Origin: an uncultured Clostridium sp.
Lineage (GTDB): Bacteria > Bacillota > Clostridia > Clostridiales > Clostridiaceae
Direction: 5' to 3'
Assembly: GCA_934746785.1 (NCBI GenBank)
Contig: CAKVFO010000026.1
Span: forward strand, 1-27,878
DNA length: 27,878 nucleotides
Shown here piece after piece: positions 7,897-15,434 of the stretch. Positions within the stretch are counted from its first letter, which is position 1, and each line of letters begins with the position of its first letter. The notes under the pieces are model-generated. The model worked only from the letters and a program-made list of their open reading frames with translations. It was not told the origin of the DNA and did no database searches. The position numbers and the translations under genes are program-made.

Positions 7897-8460
7897 TTAC
7901 TTATTATTAATCAAATAATTTCTTGCTTTTATACTGTTTACATCAATAAGCGCACCTTTTGACAATAAAAAGCTTATTGAATGTGTCAATCCTAATAATA
8001 CCCCATTATCTAAATTTTTAATCGTTTCCTCACGAATTTCTTCTACACCTGAAAAAGTTCGTGAAGGTTCAATCATATCTGCTATATATATAATCTTATC
8101 AAGCTTAGACATATTTTCTTTACCTGTAGTATGCCATCTTATAGCACTTAAAATTTCTTCATCATCTATTTTAAGTTTTTCTTTTGCATATATAGGTGCT
8201 AAAATACTATGCCAAAGCTCTTTAGTATTTTTTTCATCTTCACTTAATTCAATATTATTCTCCTTAATTACTTTTTCCATTTCTTCTATAGAAACATTCT
8301 TAGCTATATCATGACATAATGCAGCCATTTCAGCCTTTTCTTCATCAACATTATTTTTTATAGCTAATTTTTTTGCTACAGAAACTACTCCTAATGTATG
8401 GAGAAATCTACTTTCTTTTAAATTTGCTTTTATATAATCATAAGCTTTATCTTTGTTCAC
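7897..8460 (-). CDS. yqeK: YqeK, HD-domain Ap4A hydrolase
   Basis: YqeK proteins split diadenosine tetraphosphate symmetrically into two ADP. The 187-residue protein carries the HD-domain metal ligands H21, H50-D51 (AALCHDIAKN), a later His in LWHSILAP, and the conserved RWHTTG followed by DKIIYIADMIEPSR. The length is typical. The start is GTG at 8460; its SD (GGGGGAT) is formed by the last codons of nadD, which ends five bases away, so the pair is translationally coupled. The nadD-yqeK order is a standard Firmicute arrangement. Confidence 0.9.
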   Translation of the reverse strand: MNKDKAYDYIKANLKESRFLHTLGVVSVAKKLAIKNNVDEEKAEMAALCHDIAKNVSIEEMEKVIKENNIELSEDEKNTKELWHSILAPIYAKEKLKIDDEEILSAIRWHTTGKENMSKLDKIIYIADMIEPSRTFSGVEEIREETIKNLDNGVLLGLTHSISFLLSKGALIDVNSIKARNYLINNK

Positions 8461-8464
8461 AATT

Positions 8465-9067
8465 TTAATCCCCCATATATAAATTATTATCTTTTATTAA
8501 TTTAAATACTTCACTAGTAACCAATTTACTTATGTTCTTTCCTTCTTTAATCAGCCCTCTTATTTTTGTTGAAGAAATATCCATTCCTTCAAGTTCTAAT
8601 ATTATAATTTCACCATTATATTTCTTTTCTATATAATCTTTTGATTTATATAATTTTTTATTATCATAACCTGGTCTTGTTAATACAACCAAGGTACACA
8701 ATTCTAAAATTCTTTTTACATTTTTCCACTTTTCTAAATTAAAAAGACAATCAGCACCTGTTATAAAAAATAATTCTTCATCTTCTTTTCTAAAATGTTC
8801 TAAAGTTTCAAAGGTATAACTCAACCCTTGCTTTTTTATTTCATAATCTGAAACTTCAAATCCTTCATAACCTTCTATAGCTTTTTCAACCATACTAAAT
8901 CTAAGGGAAGCCCTAGTAACCTTCTTATCAATCTTAAGTGGCTGGCTTCCCGCTGGTATAAATATAACTTTATCTAAATTTAATCTTTCTTTAGCTTTTT
9001 TAGCTATATTAAGATGGGCTAAATGTATAGGATCGAAAGTTCCTCCAATTATCCCAATTCTCTTCAT
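8465..9067 (-). CDS. nadD: Nicotinate-nucleotide adenylyltransferase
   Basis: NadD joins ATP and nicotinate mononucleotide to make deamido-NAD in the cytoplasm. The 200-residue protein starts with the nucleotidyltransferase signature GGTFDPIHLAHL (residues about 8-19), has FFITGADCLFNLEKWKN in the middle, and ends with ISSTKIRGLIKEG (the ISSTxIR motif). Length matches bacterial NadD. There is no obvious Shine-Dalgarno sequence before ATG 9067. It starts 6 nt after the yhbY stop, which suggests coupling. Confidence 0.93.
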   Translation of the reverse strand: MKRIGIIGGTFDPIHLAHLNIAKKAKERLNLDKVIFIPAGSQPLKIDKKVTRASLRFSMVEKAIEGYEGFEVSDYEIKKQGLSYTFETLEHFRKEDEELFFITGADCLFNLEKWKNVKRILELCTLVVLTRPGYDNKKLYKSKDYIEKKYNGEIIILELEGMDISSTKIRGLIKEGKNISKLVTSEVFKLIKDNNLYMGD

Positions 9068-9073
9068 AATCTA

Positions 9074-9457
9074 TTATCTAGTTCTAGAGAATCCTTTCTT
9101 TCCTTTTGTAAATCCTTTTTTAGAATTATTTCTAGTTGCTGGAGCTTCTTTTTTAGCCTTCTTGTTTGGATCTAATTCTATTTGTGGATTCTTCTTTGAT
9201 TTTTTATATAATACAAGCTTGCTTCCTATAGCTTGAATTCCTTCACAACCAACTTCTTCACATATAATATCAGAAACTTCTCTTGCTTCTAAAAGACTGT
9301 TATCAAGAACTTTAATCTTGATTAATTCTCTTTTTTCTAATGCTTCTTCAACTTGTTTTAAAAAGGTTTCTTCTACTCCGTTTTTACCCACTTGGAAAAT
9401 AGGATCTAAATTATGTGCTAATTTTCTTAAATATGCTCTTTGTTTACCTGTAAGCAT
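9074..9457 (-). CDS. yhbY: YhbY-type CRM-domain ribosome assembly protein
   Basis: The 127-residue protein has a CRM RNA-binding domain (about 1-95) that starts LTGKQRAYLRKLAHNLDPIF and contains VGKNGVEETFLKQVEEAL. YhbY is thought to help large-subunit assembly. The C-terminal tail of about 35 residues is rich in Lys, Arg and Gly (KKGFTKGKKGFSRTR). It extends beyond the core domain and probably adds nonspecific RNA contacts. ATG at 9457 has a strong AGGAGG. The gene sits 11 nt after obgE. Confidence 0.88.
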   Translation of the reverse strand: MLTGKQRAYLRKLAHNLDPIFQVGKNGVEETFLKQVEEALEKRELIKIKVLDNSLLEAREVSDIICEEVGCEGIQAIGSKLVLYKKSKKNPQIELDPNKKAKKEAPATRNNSKKGFTKGKKGFSRTR

Positions 9458-9468
9458 TATCTTTCCTC

Positions 9469-10755
9469 CTATAATATATACTCAAATTCAAAGTCGTTAA
9501 GTCTTACCATATCTCCATCTTCGATTCCCATTTCTCTAAGTTCATCTAAAACTCCCTTATTTCTAAGAACTTTATGGAAATATCTTAATGAATCAGCATC
9601 GTAAAGGTCAACAGCTTCTAATAATCTATCTACGAAGCTTCCTTCAACAACATATGTATTGTTTTCTTCTCCTTCTTCAACATGAATTTCATAAGTAAAT
9701 TTCTTTTCTTCTGGTATATATCTTTCATCTTCTGAAATTTCAAGTTCAGTTATTGGTATATCCTTAAGCATTCTAGCTGCTTCTTTTATTACTTCATCAA
9801 CACCATCTCTTGTCGCTGCTGACATTCTAAATACCTTATCATATCCAAGCTCTTTAACTTTTCTTTCAAAGTCTATAAATACTTGTTCATCAAATAACAT
9901 ATCGCATTTATTTGCCACTACAATTTGTGGTCTATCCCATAACTTAATTGAATATTTCTTAAGTTCTTCATTTATCTTTAAGAAATCTTCAAAAGGTTCT
10001 CTTCCTTCGATTCCTGAAATATCAACTACGTGTATTAATAACCTTGTTCTTTCTATATGTCTTAAAAATTCAAGACCTAACCCTACACCTTCTGCAGCTC
10101 CTTCAATAATACCTGGAATATCAGCCATTACAAAAGGTTCAATTCCATCTGCACCTACAACTCCTAAGTTTGGTTTTAAAGTTGTAAAGTGATAGTTAGC
10201 TATCTTTGGTTTAGCCTTAGTTGTCATTGAAAGGAATGTTGACTTACCTACATTAGGAAAACCTAAAAGTCCAACATCTGCTAAAAGCTTTAATTCAAGC
10301 TTTATTTCCATTTCTTCTCCAGGCATTCCTGGCTCAGCAAAGTGTGGTGCCTGTCTTGTTGGTGTACAGAATTTAACATTACCCTTTCCACCTTTTCCTC
10401 CTCTTAAAAGAACAAATTCATCATCTTTATGAGAAAGGTCTGCTACTACCTTATTTGACTCAGCTTCTCTTATAATTGTTCCCATTGGTACTCTTATGTA
10501 AAGATCTTCTCCATCTCTTCCATAACATTTTGACGCTCCTCCATTTTCACCATTTGGAGCCACAAACTTTCTTTTGTATTTGAAATCTAAAAGTGTTGTC
10601 ATTCCTGTATCGACTTTAAAAATAACGCTTCCGCCTTTTCCTCCGTCTCCTCCATCTGGACCACCTAATGGAACATATTTTTCTCTTCTAAAAGAGATTG
10701 CACCATCTCCACCTTTTCCTGATTTCACAAATACTTTGGCCTTATCTATAAACAT
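9469..10755 (-). CDS. obgE: GTPase ObgE/CgtA
   Basis: Obg is an essential GTPase for 50S assembly and stress signalling. The 428-residue protein has the glycine-rich Obg fold (about 1-157), the G domain with GFPNVGKST (G1), DIPGIIEGA (G3), NKCD (G4) and SAA (G5), and a C-terminal OCT domain (about 345-428). The frame could begin at TTG 10758, but the adjacent ATG at 10755 has AGGTG 5 nt upstream and gives the standard N-terminus MFIDKAKVFVKSGKGGDG. It is first in its operon and preceded by a leader of roughly 200 nt with a folded GC-rich element. Confidence 0.95.
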   Translation of the reverse strand: MFIDKAKVFVKSGKGGDGAISFRREKYVPLGGPDGGDGGKGGSVIFKVDTGMTTLLDFKYKRKFVAPNGENGGASKCYGRDGEDLYIRVPMGTIIREAESNKVVADLSHKDDEFVLLRGGKGGKGNVKFCTPTRQAPHFAEPGMPGEEMEIKLELKLLADVGLLGFPNVGKSTFLSMTTKAKPKIANYHFTTLKPNLGVVGADGIEPFVMADIPGIIEGAAEGVGLGLEFLRHIERTRLLIHVVDISGIEGREPFEDFLKINEELKKYSIKLWDRPQIVVANKCDMLFDEQVFIDFERKVKELGYDKVFRMSAATRDGVDEVIKEAARMLKDIPITELEISEDERYIPEEKKFTYEIHVEEGEENNTYVVEGSFVDRLLEAVDLYDADSLRYFHKVLRNKGVLDELREMGIEDGDMVRLNDFEFEYIL

Positions 10756-10826
10756 CAAATCACCTATCCTCTAAGCAAAATCTTATTTTGTATTTATCTT
10801 TTGTTTCTTTAATAAACATTAAATGA

Positions 10827-10872
10827 ACAAAGTGGCTGACGCCACGCTTTTCAGCGCAGGAAGTCACTTTGT
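10827..10872 (-). promoter_or_regulatory. GC-rich folded element in the obgE leader
   Basis: In an otherwise AT-rich 5' region, ACAAAGTGGCT (10827-10837) and AGTCACTTTGT (10862-10872) form an 11-position stem with one mismatch. Inside it, on the minus strand, GCGCT-GAAA-AGCGT (10857-10844) makes a second helix capped by a GNRA tetraloop. The fold lies between the obgE promoter and RBS, with no T-tract after it. It could be a cis-acting leader RNA or an interspersed repeat. No known riboswitch class was recognised. Confidence 0.5.
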
Positions 10873-10967
10873 AAGCCATGCAAAAGGCCCTAAAAAAATA
10901 ATTTCATATTAAAATACAAATTAATTTTTTTCATCCATTATAATTATTGCTCAACTTTTCTATTTTT

Positions 10968-10976
10968 ATTATAACA
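10968..10976 (-). promoter_or_regulatory. Extended -10 promoter for the obgE operon
   Basis: On the minus strand TGTTATAAT forms a consensus extended -10 (TGnTATAAT). It lies downstream of the rpmA terminator and about 210 nt before the obgE ATG. The -35 region is weak, as is common for extended -10 promoters. A second TATAAT at 10937-10942 lacks a partner box. Together with the terminator this makes obgE the head of its own transcript. Confidence 0.55.
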
Positions 10977-11032
10977 GATATAAAATTTTTAACTCTTAAT
11001 ATATTCTTATTTTTTAATTAATTGACCTTTAA

Positions 11033-11061
11033 AAAAAGCACCCTGAATCAGGGTGCTTTTT
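11033..11061 (-). terminator. Strong terminator after rpmA
   Basis: AAAAAGCACCCTGA (11033-11046) and TCAGGGTGCTTTTT (11048-11061) are exact inverted copies around one base. A GC-rich stem with a T-run is visible on both strands. It lies just after the rpmA stop and ends the rplU-prp-rpmA transcript. Confidence 0.93.
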
Positions 11062-11073
11062 CCTAAAGAAAAA

Positions 11074-11376
11074 TTATTCAGCTATTTTTTCTTCTACGTT
11101 TATAGGGTAAACACTAACTTTCTTCTTATCTCTACCCATTCTTTCAAACTTAACAACTCCGTCAACTTTAGAGAATAGAGTATCATCTCCACCCTTTCCA
11201 ACATTGTTTCCTGGGTGAACCTTAGTTCCTCTTTGTCTATAAAGTATGTTTCCAGCTAAAACAAATTCTCCATCTGCTGCTTTAGCACCAAGTCTTTTAG
11301 CTTCTGAATCTCTACCGTTGCTAGTACTACCTTGCCCTTTCTTATGAGCAAATAGTTGAAGGTTCATTATCATCAT
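11074..11376 (-). CDS. rpmA: 50S ribosomal protein L27 with cleavable N-terminal extension
   Basis: L27 reaches toward the peptidyl-transferase centre. The 100-residue protein has the typical HKKGQGSTSNGRDSEAKRLG start of mature L27, preceded by MMIMNLQLFA. In Firmicutes such an extension (consensus near NLQxFA) is removed by the cysteine protease Prp, which is encoded immediately upstream here. The predicted cut is after Ala10. ATG at 11376 follows GGAGGTG at 8 nt and is preferred over the second Met or Met4. It is the last gene of the rplU operon. Confidence 0.96.
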   Translation of the reverse strand: MMIMNLQLFAHKKGQGSTSNGRDSEAKRLGAKAADGEFVLAGNILYRQRGTKVHPGNNVGKGGDDTLFSKVDGVVKFERMGRDKKKVSVYPINVEEKIAE

Positions 11377-11379
11377 AGT

Positions 11380-11751
11380 TTACACCTCCTCAGTTTTCAA
11401 AATAATATATTCTTCACGTTTCTTTTTTCCAAAAGATTCATCTAAACTTATGATAGCACTATCTAAGCTTAGTTTAAAGGTTTTTAATAAAACCTGTGCC
11501 TTACTTATTTCTTCTTGGGTAAACCCAGTAAGATCTAATGCAAGGTAACCATCCATCATTTCATAGTTACAATTAAGTTTTAAAACTTCATCTAAACCTA
11601 TGATAACACTTTGTGACAGCACTGACACTGTATTACATACCATATCATATGCTTCACCAGCTAAAATCGCATCCCTATCTCTAAGAGCATGGTTACTGAT
11701 TTTAAAGGATAGTATATTTTCTTTATGTGATCTAATTTTAATTTCTATCAT
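11380..11751 (-). CDS. prp: Ribosomal-processing cysteine protease Prp
   Basis: Prp removes the N-terminal extension of L27. The 123-residue protein sits between rplU and rpmA, its canonical place, and the L27 neighbour carries the matching cleavage sequence. The catalytic pair is read as H21 (SNHALRD) and C39 (YDMVCNTVSVLSQS). Two points are odd. The usual GHA is NHA, and the His-Cys spacing is 18 residues, against about 12 in the GHAGY...DIVC arrangement I know for the family, so the flexible loop over the active site looks about six residues longer. The gene starts 5 nt after rplU without a clear SD, so coupling is likely. Confidence 0.87.
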   Translation of the reverse strand: MIEIKIRSHKENILSFKISNHALRDRDAILAGEAYDMVCNTVSVLSQSVIIGLDEVLKLNCNYEMMDGYLALDLTGFTQEEISKAQVLLKTFKLSLDSAIISLDESFGKKKREEYIILKTEEV

Positions 11752-11756
11752 AAGAA

Positions 11757-12065
11757 TTAAGCTTCGATCTTTTCTACAACTATCTTAGTATAAGGTTGTC
11801 TATGACCATTTTTTCTTCTGTAGTCTTTCTTTCTCTTATACTTGAATACTGTTACTTTCTTAGCCTTACCTTGAGCTAATACTTTAGCAACAACTTTAGC
11901 TCCTTCTACTACTGGAGTTCCAACTTTTAAAGTTTCTCCACCAACAGCAAGAACTTCAGTTAATTCAACTGTTGATTCAACTTCAGCGTCTAGTTTTTCA
12001 ACGAAAAGAACGTCTCCTTCTTGAACTCTGTATTGTTTTCCACCTGTCTTTACTACTGCGTACAT
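11757..12065 (-). CDS. rplU: 50S ribosomal protein L21
   Basis: The 102-residue protein begins MYAVVKTGGKQYRVQEGD and contains VTVFKYKRKKDYRRKNGHRQPYT near the C-terminus, the L21 signature. The frame is open to an ATG at 12083, but that codon lies just in front of AGGAGGTG. This is the SD for the ATG at 12065, so the shorter form is right and matches the family's usual length. First gene of rplU-prp-rpmA. Confidence 0.96.
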   Translation of the reverse strand: MYAVVKTGGKQYRVQEGDVLFVEKLDAEVESTVELTEVLAVGGETLKVGTPVVEGAKVVAKVLAQGKAKKVTVFKYKRKKDYRRKNGHRQPYTKIVVEKIEA

Positions 12066-12152
12066 TAAAAAACACCTCCTCATAACGGTCTCGCCACTAT
12101 AGGTACAAGGTTTTAACCCTGTTTTTTTAAAACCTGTGCGTGAGCGGTTTAC
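12066..12152 (-). ncRNA. Probable L21 leader RNA (autoregulatory 5' UTR)
   Basis: The rplU 5' UTR contains a clear hairpin (AGGTTTTAA at 12108-12116 with TTAAAACCT at 12127-12135). It also has GC-richer conserved-looking blocks, ACCGCTCACG upstream and GTGGCGAGACCG just before the SD. Position and appearance fit the L21_leader family known upstream of rplU in Firmicutes, thought to bind the ribosomal protein. I could not confirm the full consensus fold by eye. Confidence 0.55.
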
Positions 12153-12158
12153 TAAATT

Positions 12159-12187
12159 AGTTTATCACAAAGAAAATACAAAGTAAA
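12159..12187 (-). promoter_or_regulatory. Sigma-A-type promoter for rplU-prp-rpmA
   Basis: On minus, TTTACT (12187-12182) and TAAACT (12164-12159) are spaced by 17 nt. They lie upstream of the leader RNA, about 95 nt from the rplU start. The match to consensus is moderate. Confidence 0.4.
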
Positions 12188-12290
12188 GACAAAATTATTT
12201 TATTATTTTTTATCTTTTATGGAATAATTAGTTAATTGATGTTACAATTTATATATATGTTTATAAAATAGCATAAGGAGTTGTGAATTT

Positions 12291-12779
12291 ATGAAGAGAA
12301 ACAGAAAAAATTATAGAGATTACGAGGAGGAATATTATACTGAAAATAAAGGACATGGTTTTCTAATTTTAGTATGTACACTATGTTTAATCATTATCGG
12401 TACTGGTGCATTTGCTGGATTTTACTTTTTTAATTCAGGGAGTTCAAGTAAAAAGACACAAGTTGAGAAAGCTTATGTTAATGTAGGTGAAATAACTGCT
12501 AAACTTTCTGATGAAAGCGGGAAAAAATATATAAAGGCAGATTTTACAGTTGGATATGATAAAACTTTCTTTAATAAAGCAGAAAAGCAATTAGCAAAGG
12601 ATAAACAATTACCTGTTGTTCTTGATGCTCTAACCTTTGATTTAATGAAAAAAGATTCTTCTTACTTTGTAGGAGACTATGAAGAAAAATTAAAAAATGA
12701 TTTAATGGATGCAATAAATAAAAAGGTTCAAGATTTTAAAATCACTGATTTAAAAATTTCCAATATAATCGTTCAATAA
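12291..12779 (+). CDS. FliL-like single-pass membrane protein
   Basis: The 162-residue protein has a short charged cytoplasmic N-terminus, one membrane helix (about 24-47) and a Ser-rich linker. Its extracytoplasmic domain runs YVNVGEITAKL...KYIKADFTVGYD and ends in TDLKISNIIVQ. This layout resembles FliL, the basal-body-associated protein that supports the flagellar stator, and its stomatin-like fold. No flagellar gene lies nearby, so it may be a FliL paralogue with another task. SD AAGGAG lies 10 nt before the ATG. Transcribed alone, divergent from rplU and convergent with a chemotaxis receptor. Confidence 0.65.
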   Translation: MKRNRKNYRDYEEEYYTENKGHGFLILVCTLCLIIIGTGAFAGFYFFNSGSSSKKTQVEKAYVNVGEITAKLSDESGKKYIKADFTVGYDKTFFNKAEKQLAKDKQLPVVLDALTFDLMKKDSSYFVGDYEEKLKNDLMDAINKKVQDFKITDLKISNIIVQ

Positions 12780-12820
12780 TTGCACTACAAAATAAATCAT
12801 ATTACTTTTATTTAAAAGTC

Positions 12821-12884
12821 TAGGGAGTAAGCATTAAAATTATTAAGGTTATTTACCTTACATAATTTTAATGCTTACTCCCTA
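12821..12884. terminator. Very long two-way hairpin between convergent genes
   Basis: Perfect 23-bp arms at 12821-12843 and 12862-12884 (outer part TAGGGAGTAAGCATTAAAAT) continue into an inner TAAGGT/ACCTTA helix with one bulged C and a 5-nt loop, so about 29 pairs in all. T-rich tails lie on both sides. The stem is longer than an ordinary intrinsic terminator needs. Confidence 0.85.
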
Positions 12885-12891
12885 AAACTTT

Positions 12892-15063
12892 TTATTTAAA
12901 TTTGAATCCCTCAACTATATTGTTTAAATTACCTGAAGAATACTTAAGCAATTCTATGGACTGTTTTAAATTAATGATATTATCTAAAATATCATTAACA
13001 ACCATTAACGATTCTTCACTCTTATCTGAATTATCAGCTGTAGCTTCATAAACCTTATCTGCCATTGCTGTTATCACATTTGTAGCCTTTCCTACATTTT
13101 CGCTTTGACTAGAAGTTATTTCTGAAATTGATCTCATTGAAGTTGAAATCTCAATCATATCTTTATCTATTTCCTTAAAACTTTCAATAGATTCTTCTAC
13201 TCTATCCCTAGATATATCAACTTTTTCATTAATCTTTTCAGAATACATTACAACTGAATCAGTTTGATCATTAAGATCTTTTATTACTCCTGCTATAGAT
13301 TTAGTTGCCTCTTCTGTCTCTATTGCCAGCTTTGTAATTTCTTCTGCCACCACAGAAAAACCACGCCCGCTTTCACCTGCTCTCGCTGCTTCTATAGATG
13401 CATTTAAAGCTAAAATCTGAGTCTGCTTGCTTATTTTATTTATAACATTTATAACTTCATTAACCTTAAGTGAGTTATCTTTTAATATATGAATAGTATC
13501 AGCAGTATCCTTAATATTTTCAGATAAATCCTTCATTACACGTAAAACTTCTTCTGACTTTTCTTTAATTTCTTTAGAATTATCACTTGTCTTATCAACC
13601 ACTCCAGCTACATCTATAATAAGACTATCCATTTCTTGAATAGATGCTGATATCTCTTCAAATCTCTCTTTTGTATCTTGAAAATTTTTATTTTGACTCT
13701 TAGAATTTTTAAGAACACTAACCACAGTATCTTGTATAACTGCCATCCCATTTCTCACTTCATTAGATATGTTTGTAACTACTTTAACAGATTTATCTGT
13801 ATTTTTAGCAGACATCTTAACTCTTTTTAACATAGACATTTGATTGTTTACAAACTTATTAAACCATCTAGATAATTCTCCTATTTCATCTGTTGAAATC
13901 TTATCTACCCTCTTAGCTAAGTTCCCTTCTCCTTCAGCAATATCTTGAAGGATATCTATGGTCTTTCCAAGAGGTAAAACCACCATCTTCCTGCATACAA
14001 GAAAAGTATGCATTGTTATACCAAACCACATTAAAAATGGAAATAGAATATTGTATTGTGGAAATTTACTTATTATTACTTGATTCATTAATATAAATGC
14101 TGCTGCAACAAAAGATATCCTAATAGGAATTTTTATATTAATACTTTTAAAATTATAAATTTCAGCTATATCGCCTTCACACATCATTCCCCAGATTTCA
14201 TCTGAATTAGGAGGATTTATTATAGTACCTTTACCTCCCACCATAATATGTCTATAATCCGGGTACCCTGGCCAGCAATTTAAGTTTTCCCCATTTTTAA
14301 TTGTATTAGTAACACCTTCATGAAGATCTTTTTTAGCTGGATCTGTAAAAATCACTTCAAACTCTGTATGATTATTTACTTTTACAGTTCCAAATCCATT
14401 AGTTTTTACTCCATCTTTTAAATTTTCTCCTAAAGTAAAAGTATCATCTTCAAACCTGCTCCTAGAAATAGCAGTTCCCGGCTTTATTCCTCTACTATTC
14501 TTTATCATAAATAAGTAATTATCACCTGAATCCTTATATATATGAGTATCTTCATCCTGTATGACATTGCTCATATCATCATTTAAAACTCTAAAACATA
14601 TAACTCTTCTCTTACCTTCTTCATTTTTATAAGGACTTGAAAACATCAATGTTACTTCATCCGAAAACTTTTTATTTTTTAGATTTAAATCTAAAGTTAG
14701 TTTATCTTCATAAGGTCCATACATTAATTTTTTACCATCTAATCCTTTTTTGAAATTTTCACTATCACTCATGTCAATATTTATATGTTTCTCAAAAGAT
14801 GAGATAAATACTTTTCCCTCTTCGTTTAAAATATATATTTCGCAAAATTCTTCATACTTTTCAACCTCATTTTTCAGATATAAATATACTTCCTCTACAG
14901 TTTTAAAGGTTATAATTGAATCTTTTATAGTTTCTATCTGAACCCACTTATCATTAAACCAATTTTCTAGAGCCTTTTTCCTTCCCATAGAAATTCCTTC
15001 AAATACCTTTTCTGAATGTTGCCTTAACTTCTTATTCATAAAATACCTTAACTTTAAATTCAT
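12892..15063 (-). CDS. Methyl-accepting chemotaxis protein with N-terminal sensor lacking a leading membrane helix
   Basis: The 723-residue receptor has an N-terminal region of about 310 residues without any signal peptide or first membrane helix. Two hydrophobic helices then lie close together (about 316-332 and 337-357), followed by a HAMP-like segment (about 360-414) and a methyl-accepting domain with the tip motif ILALNASIEAARAGESGRGF. The sensor region includes Cache/PAS-like stretches (IYILNEEGKVFISS, then SENFKKGLDGKK). If the helices form a simple hairpin, both large domains are cytoplasmic. The frame is open to a TTG at 15096, but ATG 15063 has GGGGGAG 7 nt upstream and is chosen. 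Confidence 0.88.
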   Translation of the reverse strand: MNLKLRYFMNKKLRQHSEKVFEGISMGRKKALENWFNDKWVQIETIKDSIITFKTVEEVYLYLKNEVEKYEEFCEIYILNEEGKVFISSFEKHINIDMSDSENFKKGLDGKKLMYGPYEDKLTLDLNLKNKKFSDEVTLMFSSPYKNEEGKRRVICFRVLNDDMSNVIQDEDTHIYKDSGDNYLFMIKNSRGIKPGTAISRSRFEDDTFTLGENLKDGVKTNGFGTVKVNNHTEFEVIFTDPAKKDLHEGVTNTIKNGENLNCWPGYPDYRHIMVGGKGTIINPPNSDEIWGMMCEGDIAEIYNFKSINIKIPIRISFVAAAFILMNQVIISKFPQYNILFPFLMWFGITMHTFLVCRKMVVLPLGKTIDILQDIAEGEGNLAKRVDKISTDEIGELSRWFNKFVNNQMSMLKRVKMSAKNTDKSVKVVTNISNEVRNGMAVIQDTVVSVLKNSKSQNKNFQDTKERFEEISASIQEMDSLIIDVAGVVDKTSDNSKEIKEKSEEVLRVMKDLSENIKDTADTIHILKDNSLKVNEVINVINKISKQTQILALNASIEAARAGESGRGFSVVAEEITKLAIETEEATKSIAGVIKDLNDQTDSVVMYSEKINEKVDISRDRVEESIESFKEIDKDMIEISTSMRSISEITSSQSENVGKATNVITAMADKVYEATADNSDKSEESLMVVNDILDNIINLKQSIELLKYSSGNLNNIVEGFKFK

Positions 15064-15434
15064 AAACAAGCTCCCCCTATTATAAGTTTGTATCAAATAC
15101 TATTATGAATATTTTACCATTATTTTTTTGTAATTTTCTTATGAAGGTTTATTCTTTTATATCTTTAAACTTAAGCTCTATTTTCCTAATAATATTAAGT
15201 TCAATAACTACTTTTTCTATTTTTTTAAATTTAACATTAAGCTTACTCTTGCCATTTTTTATAAAAACCTTCTTTAATTCTTTAAAACTATATCCTTTAT
15301 GTGTTTTAAGAAACTTCGTAATGGCATTACCATTAAATATGCTTGTAGTTTCACCAATAGTTCGATTTTTATTTAGAAAAATGTTTAAAGCATAAATTTT
15401 AAAGCCTGTCTCACTCAAAGCGGACAGGCATTTT
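15064..15434. other. Gene-poor gap between two chemotaxis receptor genes
   Basis: The 371-bp gap contains the terminator of the upstream receptor gene at its right end and presumably the promoter of the left receptor. A minus-strand open frame of 89 codons (15149-15418) exists. It starts at a TTG inside the terminator hairpin, has no SD and no recognisable motif, so it is either chance in AT-rich DNA or a remnant. No other gene is seen. Confidence 0.5.
15404..15429 (-). terminator. Terminator after the Cache-type chemotaxis receptor gene
   Basis: GCCTGTC (15404-15410) and GACAGGC (15423-15429) form a 7-bp stem with a 12-nt loop, five bases beyond the receptor's stop codon. A TTTAAAATTT tail follows on minus. 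Confidence 0.75.

Noticed and set aside
12066..12083. Longer start (ATG 12083) for L21
   Set aside because: The SD for the standard L21 start lies directly after this ATG, and the extra six residues are not part of L21.
15064..15096. Longer start (TTG 15096) for the left chemotaxis receptor
   Set aside because: No SD in front of it, while GGGGGAG precedes ATG 15063 at proper distance.
15105..15395. Plus-strand open frame with many hydrophobic residues in the same gap
   Set aside because: Hydrophobic composition is expected for the complement of Lys/Asn/Glu-rich AT-rich sequence, and there is no SD.
15149..15418. Minus-strand open frame of 89 codons between the two chemotaxis receptor genes
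   Set aside because: It begins at a TTG within a terminator hairpin, has no SD and no other Met, and shows no recognisable motif. AT-rich DNA gives such Lys/Ile/Asn-rich frames by chance.
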